From: Voacanga thouarsii
Taxonomy: Eukaryota > Streptophyta > Magnoliopsida > Gentianales > Apocynaceae
Direction of reading: 5' to 3'
NCBI GenBank assembly: GCA_026120185.1
Contig: JANUWF010003375.1
Span: forward strand, 3,600,736-3,664,735
Length of the DNA: 64,000 nucleotides
Made by a program: the position numbers and the translations under genes. Below the pieces are notes generated by a model that had not been told where the DNA came from, did no database searches, and was given only the letters and a program-made list of their open reading frames with translations. Below are positions 57,530 to 64,000 of this stretch, piece by piece. Numbering within the stretch: the first letter of the stretch is position 1; every line of letters starts with the position of its first letter.

Positions 57530-58870
57530 TTGATTGCAGGGGCTAAAGCCCAGAAATTATTGAAGCAAGGGTGTCAAGGGTACCTGGCTTACGAGATAAA
57601 AAAGCTGAAGGACCAGTGCACTCTGGAGGACACTGAAGTAGTAAGGGATTTCCCCGATGTGTTTCCGGCAGAACTTGATTCTCTACCTCCTAGCCGAGAA
57701 GTGGAATTCACCATCGACTTAGTTCCGGGAGCGGAACCAGTATGGCGGACTCCATACCGGATGGCACCGGCAGAGTTGAAAGAGCAGTTGGAGGAGTTAG
57801 TGAGTCAAGGTTATATCAGACCTAGCACGTCGCCTTGGGGAGCGCCTGTGCTATTTGTGAAGAAGAAAGACGGCACTCTGAGGCTATGCATTGACTACCG
57901 GGGTTTGAACAATTTAATGGTCAAGAACAAGTATCCCTTACCGTTGATTGATGAGCTATTCGACCAGTTGCAAGGATCTAGTTGCTACTCTAAGTTGGAT
58001 TTGATGCAAGGGTACTACCAGGTGCGAATAAAAGAAGGTGATATTCCCAAGACAGCCTTTAACACCAAATATGGACACTACGAGTTCGTGGTGATGCCGT
58101 TCGGGGTGACTAATGCTCCAGCAGTATTCATGGACCTAATGCACCGAGTATTCCGACCTTATCTGGACAAGTTCATGGTAGTCTTCATCGACAACATTTT
58201 GATTTACTCCAAGAGTCCGGAAGAGCATGCGGAGCATCTGAAGCTCGTATTAGAGAAATTACGGGAGCACAAGCTGTACGCCAAGTTCAACAAGTGCGAA
58301 TTCTGGCTAGACAATGTGGCATTCCTTGGCTATGTGGTGACCAAGGAGGGAATCAAGGTAGATATGGCAAAGGTTGAAGCGGTATTAGACTGGAAGCAGC
58401 AGGAGAATATTACCGAGATCCGGAGTTTCTTGGGATTGGCTAGATATTACCGAAGGTTTACCAAGGGATTTTCGATGCTCGCATCGCCAATGACCTGTCT
58501 ATTGAGAAAGGATGTTCCATTTATGTGGAACAAAAAATGCGAGAAAAGTTTCCAAGAATTAAAGAAAAGACTGATGACAGCACCGGTATTGAGTCTACCG
58601 GAAGAATGCAAACCTTACGCACTGTATACCGACGCATTGAAAGAAGGACTGGGAGCGGTGCTGATGCAAGATAAGAAGGTGATTGCTTATGCATCTCGGA
58701 AGCTAATACCTCACGAAGTGAACAACCCTACTCATGATCTAGAGTTGGCAGCTATAGTATTCGCCCTAAAGAAATGGCGACACTACTTGTATGGAGCCGA
58801 ATATGAGGTGTTCACCGACCATAAGAGTCTGAAGTATATATTCACTTAGAAAGATTTGAACTTGAGGTAG
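57530..58870 (+). pseudogene. Reverse transcriptase and RNase H portion, catalytic site altered
   Basis: The longest open stretch (439 codons). RT motifs in order: [67 protein letters not shown], and the catalytic box [10 protein letters not shown] at 58178-58207. The box is FIDN where the family has [YF]-x-D-D: GAC became AAC at 58193, a G-to-A change in CpG context, removing a metal-binding aspartate. RNase H starts near [20 protein letters not shown] and includes [20 protein letters not shown]. Stops at 58847 and 58868 end it. The damage to the active site is separate from the stops. Confidence 0.93.
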
Positions 58871-60376
58871 CGAAGGTGGATGGAGTTCCTGGAAGACTAC
58901 CGTTGCCCAATCAACTACCATCCCGGGAAGGCCAACGTTGTGACAGACGCCCTGAGCAGAAAAGTTAGAATGGCCAGACTGAAGGTGCAGGAAATGCAAG
59001 CGGTCCAGGATGTGTTGGACAGAAGGGTGGAAGTGCAAGACAGAGGAATTATTATCAACAATTTGAGGTTGGTACCGGATCTGAAGAAGGAAATCGTGGA
59101 AGCTCAGCAAAGCAACGCCGAGTTTCAACTTTTCAAGGACAAGGAGCTTAAGCGGCCAGGCAGTGAATTTCGTCAAGATGAGGTGGGAGTCTTTCATTTC
59201 AGAGATCGATTGTGTATGCCCGAAGAGCAGCAATTGAAGGATAGAATTTTGGAAGAGGCGCACAAGAGCAAGTATACCATTCATCCAGGGGAAGTTAAGA
59301 TGTACCAGGACTTGAAGAGAGCTTATTGGTAGCCCGGACTGAAGCGAGATGTGGTCAAATATGTTTCAACCAGTCTCACCTGCCAAAAAGTTAAAGCGGA
59401 GCATAAGATGTCAACGGGACTATTACAGCCTTTGCCAGTACCGGAATGGAAGTGGGAGGAGGTAACCATGGATTTTATCACTGGGCTTCCCATGTCAAAG
59501 ACTCAAAAGGACGCCATATCGGTAGTGGTGGATCGACTAACCAAGTCGGCCCATTTCATACCGGTGAATGTGAGGGACTCGATAGAGAAGCTGGCTCGGA
59601 CTTATGTTCGAGAGATCATCCGACTACATGGAGTGCCTTCAAGCATAGTGTCAGATCGAGACCCGAGGTTTACGTCTCATTTCTGGGGAAAGTTTCAGGA
59701 AGCAATGGGGTCGAATCTGAAATTTAGTATGACGGCGCATCCGCAGATCGATGGGCAGTCAGAGAAGGTGATACAGATATTGGAAGATATGCTGAGAGCC
59801 TGTGTTTTAGACTTCGGAGATAAATGGATAGAGTGTGTACCGTATGCAGAGTTATCGTATAACAACAACTACTAAGCTTCGATCGGGATGGTATCGTATG
59901 AGGCTTTGTATGGGCGCAAATGTCAGGTACTGTTGTATTGGAGTTAGTTCAAAGATAGTCATGTGAGTAAAACCAAGGAAGTATGTGTCCAAGAAATGTT
60001 GGATAAAGTGAAATTGATCAGGGAAAGGTTAAAGGCGGCACACAGTAGGCAAAAGAGCTATGCAGACAACCGGCGAAGAGAATTAGAATTTCAAGTGGGG
60101 GACAACGTGTTTTTGAAGTTGACACCAAACAGAGGAATTTTAAAGCATCTGAAGGGCAAAATATTGAATCCGAGATATTTGGGACCATTTCCGAATAAGG
60201 AAAGGATCGGACTGGTAGCTTACCAATTGGACTTGCCAGATGGGTTAACGGGAATCCATGATGTGTTTCATGTGTCACAATTGAAGAAGTATAATGTGGA
60301 TCCCGATCATGTATTGAATGATGAACCGTTAGTGTTGCAGCCAAAACTGAGCTATGTGGAGAAGCCTGTGCGAATA
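58871..60376 (+). pseudogene. Integrase portion
   Basis: An RNase H tail (VTDALSRK near 58940) leads to an HHCC zinc domain with histidines near 59261 and 59281. Its cysteine pair reads S..C (STSLTC near 59367-59385), so one zinc ligand seems lost. The catalytic core has MDFITGLP (first D, near 59470), SDRDPRFTSHFW (second D, near 59660) and GQSEKVIQ with the glutamate near 59762, a normal D,D(35)E arrangement. The C-terminal IHDVFHVSQLKKY motif is near 60253-60291. Stops at 59330, 59873 and 59945. Confidence 0.92.
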
Positions 60377-60379
60377 TAG

Positions 60380-60511
60380 GACCGCAGTGTCAAGACACTC
60401 CGGAACAAACAGATACCAATGGTTAAGATTCAGTGGGAGCACCATAGCACGCAGGATGCAACATGGGGGTCAAAAGAGTGGGTTAAACGGAAGTATCCCG
60501 AGTTGCAATAG
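60380..60511 (+). pseudogene. Chromodomain-like C-terminus
   Basis: NKQIPMVKIQWEHHSTQDAT and EWVKRKYPELQ form the short chromodomain-type tail of Tekay/Del-like chromoviruses, thought to guide integration to heterochromatin. A TAG at 60377 cuts it from integrase. Confidence 0.85.
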
Positions 60512-60521
60512 AGGTATGCTT

Positions 60522-60535
60522 GAAGGAGGGGAGGA
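60522..60535 (+). promoter_or_regulatory. Polypurine tract of the chromovirus
   Basis: gaaggaggggagga directly before the LTR start TGTGAAAC. The diverged chromovirus at 47545-47561 has almost the same tract. Confidence 0.92.
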
Positions 60536-63500
60536 TGTGAAACCCCAGTCAAAATCAACCTTAGAGTAAGGGGGTTGGGATACATATCATAAATTATTGC
60601 ATGTTTAAATATATTTTTAAATGATTTTCTATGCTTTGGATTTGAGTTTTATTATCTTGGAGGCTTGTTGGTGAGTATTGAGAGAGAAGGGCAAAATGGT
60701 AATTTCTGCTTAAGGTGAAAATAGGAAGATAGCTTGAGGATTGAATAGAAAATATTTTTTTTTTTTTAGGGAAAATAAGAACAAGAGTTGTTGTGGTGTA
60801 GTGGTTAGAACTTTGTAAAATTAATTCTTGAGGTCTTGGGTTCAAATTCCATCATAGGAGCTTTAGCTTGGTTAAATTTTGTTTTTGCTAGGGAAGTAAT
60901 ATTTTCGGCTTTATGTGCTTAGAGTAGGGTAGTGATGTTGTCCTAAGAGAGCCATGTTAGGAGTATCTTCATTCTACTCCTTTGCCCTACTCGAATATCC
61001 AAAGAGCAACCCATTTTTCCTTGATATTTGATTTTCCTTATTTCTCAACTCTTTAGTTTGATCAAGTTGTTCTAGCCATTTTCTTTCTAAAAATTTCAGT
61101 AAAGTGTTATGGCTTTGTAGGATCAAAATGTCTTAGTGAAAGACTTCTTATGGTCTGAAAATGTGGAAAAGTTGTAGGAGATTCCAAGAGGATAAAACCC
61201 TCTAGTGAACTTGCTAAAAATTCACTCTAGCTAGGTTCATCTTCCTTCTTGGAATGAGCTGAAATTTTCCAGCTTATTGTGCCTTCAAGGTGTCGAGATT
61301 CTTAGCTAACATTCCCTCCCAAATTCTGCCAAAAAAATGGTCTTTTGGATCAACTTACAACTTGAATTTCTTGGCCATTTTCGGACTGCCCAAAGATGGA
61401 GCGAAACCAGGAAAAATTCCTGTACAAATCGCAACTTTGAGAGTCCAAAACCAAGCTGTTTTATTCTAGATTTTGTTCAGCACCTTAGCCATGTTTTCCC
61501 TCCATGAATAAGGCTAGAAACAAGCCTTGAAAGCCCCTGAAATTCCCCTTCAAACTCTCTGCAAGTTGGCTGGAAAATGGCAGCCGAAAAACTGTCCAGG
61601 AATTTCAGCTCAGCGAAAATTCTGTGCAGTCCACTGTCCAGCTTTGTTTCCTAATTCACTTCCAGCTGAAACCCCATCCTTGTTCTGCATAAACTTCCAT
61701 TAAACCTCCAGTAACTGAGCTCCATTATTCCCCTTAAGCTTCTGCACGAAATTCAGACATGGCTGCCCGAAAATCTCTCCAACAAATCCCTGCAATCATG
61801 CTTGATTGATTACCAAATTTCCAGCCACCATAGTTTAGCAACCTTCCATAATGTATCCCTCAAATAACTAGACTTTTTCTCCACCATTATGCACCTTGTT
61901 TTAGGCCACCATAAGCTACCTTAAACCAACTTTCATCCCACCGAAATTCTGCTCAAAACAGTCGGCCATGGCAGACTTTCAAAGCACTCTAATAATCAAG
62001 ATATTCTAGGATATTTAGTTTTCAAATTTGCTTCCTAAAAATATTCTTCAAGGATTTTAACAACTAGACTTTCCTTTTCCCTTCCAAATCAGAGAACCAT
62101 CTTCCTAAACCCTACAAAAAATTTGGCAGCCCTAGTTCTCACAGAATTTTGGCAGCTGCAAATCAAATTCTCTCAAATTCCTTCAACCTTCAAGAACACA
62201 CACAATACACTAAGAACACCTACTTCTTCCTTTCACCTAATACACCTCCAAACCACTTCAAACCTTCTCTAAAATCTCTAGATCAGGCCTACTCACTGCT
62301 GTGAGTCCATCAACACCATTCTTAACATCAAACTCCATTAAACAACTCGCTAGTTCGGATCAAAACCAGAAAATTGTGTGAAGGTTCAAGAACACCTTCA
62401 AGGTAGGTTTGTTCTAACAACTTCATCTTCTCCAATTTTGATCTCTAGTGAAAATATACATGAATAAACATGCTAATGGTCTCTTTCTCTCTCTCATGGA
62501 TGAAACTCTCTCTCTTGGCCGGATGGCTTCTTCTTCCATGGCCATGCTTCCTCTATCTTCCTTGGACGATTTTAGGCATCTAGGAGTTAAGATCCATTCT
62601 AAACTCCTTCAAGGTATTCATCAACCAAGTAAGTCCCTTCAATCTTTCTTTTAAACTCTAGATTCATGTCTCTAGGATGATGATGATAGAATGTGGATTG
62701 TAATAGGATTTGAGTATGTATTGTTGAGATTGAAGTATGAATATATGTATGATTGTGAAGGAGATGGGATTTATGCATGGAAGGATTATCCTAGTTGATT
62801 GTTTGATGATTTGAGGTTTGATGCATGTTACCATGTCAAAAGTAGTATTTATGGTGAAGTATGCTAGAGATTGTGTCACCTTTGGTGAATAGGATTTATA
62901 TTCATGTTTGATTATTGAAGCCATGATCATATTTATGCTAGTAGAGGTTAGATAATGTCTTGATAAATTTAGATCTATACTTGTACGCATGATTTGGATA
63001 ATTTGATGAATTAAAGGATTGTATATGTTCATGATTGTGAATAGCCATGGAAATATGATCATGACCTAGTTGTCCCGAAGCTAAATTTTATTTCTTCAAA
63101 TAAAATACTTAATATTATGATTTTTGGTTAGTAATTTCGAAAAAACGCTAAGAAGGATAGAATTGGATTATTATATATATTAAGGATATTTTAGTCAAAT
63201 AAATAATAGCTCTTACTAAAAATAAAATATATAGATATTATATAAAGTAATGAAACAACTAAAGCCTTTTATGGAAATAATCATAATTAGTAAAATACTT
63301 ATTATTATAAATTTAATTATTATCTTTTAATCAAAGCCTATTAAAAATTATTTATTATTTTTCAAGCAAGACTAATTAAAATTCATTTTCAACTAACTTT
63401 GGTTATCAATTATTTTCTAAAAACTAAATTATTAATAAATCATTATTTTTCCTAAAAATCACCTAACACTCTTCATCAAATAAACTCTAAATTTTCTTAG

Positions 63501-63640
63501 CAATATTTAAACCTTTAACTTATTAGTACTTATTTCCCAAAACAGTAATTATCTTAAATATCAAATTACCATTAGCTTATAAACCTATTTACTTGTTGTA
63601 TGGCCTTAAAGCTTAGGACACTAGGATCATGATAGTAGTA
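60536..63640 (+). repeat. 3' LTR of the chromovirus, interrupted
   Basis: Nearly identical to 50830-53939 along its length, including the tRNA-like module and small ORF. It breaks off at 'gatagtagta' where another LTR begins. Confidence 0.94.
60794..60850 (+). promoter_or_regulatory. tRNA-like module, A and B boxes (3' LTR)
   Basis: TGGTGTAGTGG (60794-60804) keeps the A-box match despite a C-to-T difference from the 5' LTR. GGTTCAAATTCC is at 60839-60850. It is 258 bp inside the LTR. Confidence 0.68.
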
Positions 63641-64000
63641 TGTAACACCCCACGACTACGTACCCTAAAAGGGTGGGGATGTTGCCCCATCCTGTAGGAC
63701 AAGGGGTCTTTAGAACGAGGTATAAAATATAAAGGTAATCTCCAAAAGGATCAACTTAGATAAATAAAGAAATATTCTTATTACATCAGGCTCAACTTGG
63801 AGCAAAACGGAATAAAACAAAATATTGTTTAGAAGCATAAGCAATAAATGTCTCCTAGAACGGATAGAGAAAATAGCAAAAGCTTCAACTATTACATGCC
63901 CCGCTGACTCAGCACAGCCTATCTCCTGAAAACATGATGTAAAACGGTGTGAGAATAAATCTCAGTAAGTCTTGTGTGTGCACATGGTGTTTTGAATAGT
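63641..64000 (-). repeat. Minus-strand chromovirus LTR nested in the 3' LTR (continues off the window)
   Basis: Starts TGTAACACCCCACGACTACG and carries the conserved terminal block (gtaggacaaggggtctttagaac). It is a family distinct from 50830 and 15235. The 5 bases before it (TAGTA, 63636-63640) would be the left target duplication. Confidence 0.8.

Larger units (their letters stand above)
55976..60511 (+). pseudogene. Chromovirus gag-pol polyprotein, one frame with 15 premature stops
   Basis: ATG 55976 (MAPKCRAAS) to TAG 60509-60511 is a single unshifted frame of 1,511 codons. Order: Gag capsid, two zinc knuckles, protease, reverse transcriptase, RNase H, integrase, chromodomain-like end. 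Internal stops: TAG at 56237, 56285, 56324, 56387, 56894, 57032, 57527, 58847, 58868, 59330, 59945 and 60377; TAA at 57095 and 59873; TGA at 56711. Many sit where the family usually has Gln or Trp, consistent with C-to-T or G-to-A change. The protein would form the virus-like particle, copy the RNA and integrate the cDNA; this copy cannot make it. Gene order and the C-terminal region place it among plant chromoviruses of the Tekay/Del type. Confidence 0.94.
50830..63640 (+). mobile_element. Nearly complete Tekay/Del-like chromovirus
   Basis: 5' LTR 50830-55162, tRNA-iMet primer site, leader ORF, one gag-pol frame ending in a chromodomain-like segment, PPT, and 3' LTR from 60536. The 3' LTR is interrupted at 63641 by another LTR, and its remainder and the right target duplication are outside the window. 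It inserted into a copia LTR. A sampled ~360-bp stretch (51481-51840 against about 61173-61532) differs at two bases, so the insertion is recent compared with its neighbours. Confidence 0.93.

Noticed and set aside
58847..58870. TAG codons as evidence of an alternative genetic code or programmed readthrough
   Set aside because: Plant nuclear genes use the standard code, and 15 stops including TAA and TGA plus damaged active sites fit decay by deamination better.
58766..59284. 172-codon minus-strand open frame
   Set aside because: Antisense to the RNase H/integrase part of the polyprotein, with no recognisable domain.

Overview
This is a plant nuclear window, probably from a dicot with a repeat-rich genome. 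It is AT-rich and I found no host protein gene, no rRNA and no functional tRNA gene. Almost all of it is transposable elements inserted into, or broken by, one another: Ty1/copia elements, two Ty3/gypsy groups (Athila/Tat-like elements with TGATA...TATCA LTRs, and Tekay/Del-like chromoviruses with very long LTRs that begin TGTGAAACCCC and end GGTGTTACA), and one hAT DNA transposon. No protein-coding element is intact.

Layout. 1-2766 is the 3' end of an Athila/Tat-like element and its 3' LTR. 2767-14391 is copia material; its gag-pol is split by a non-autonomous Athila/Tat-like element (4348-9759, target duplication ATAAT), and its 3' LTR is 12635-14391. 14420-17027 holds a minus-strand Athila-type gag remnant, a chromovirus LTR fragment and a truncated Athila/Tat LTR. 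17028-28805 is a three-layer nest: a plus-strand copia element (17028-18725, resuming 27545-27828) is split by a minus-strand copia-type element without pol (18726-27539), which is itself split by a 4.46 kb chromovirus solo LTR (20142-24597, duplication ATTAT). 28811-33580 contains several minus-strand LTRs and leaders. 33581-37130 is a minus-strand copia relic. 37148-42858 is a minus-strand chromovirus LTR split by a hAT element (38666-41958, 8-bp duplication ATTGAAAC). 42871-47160 is a non-autonomous gypsy element that keeps gag and protease remnants only. 47161-49426 is the tail and 3' LTR of another chromovirus, followed by a copia LTR (49427-50829). 50830-63640 is a nearly complete chromovirus whose 3' LTR is interrupted at 63641 by yet another chromovirus LTR.

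How the parts relate. The best-preserved element (50830-63640) has two nearly identical LTRs and one unshifted 1,511-codon gag-pol frame, but carries 15 in-frame stops, 12 of them TAG, and a changed reverse-transcriptase catalytic residue. The hAT transposase shows the same pattern: one frame with five stops. The most unusual shared feature is a tRNA-like module with matches to RNA polymerase III A and B boxes. It lies 253-280 bp inside all five chromovirus LTR starts visible here, on both strands and in diverged families. These LTRs also share a conserved 3'-terminal block, and two of the elements share an acidic, proline-rich leader ORF. Family names come from motif recognition by eye; boundaries without a target duplication are approximate.
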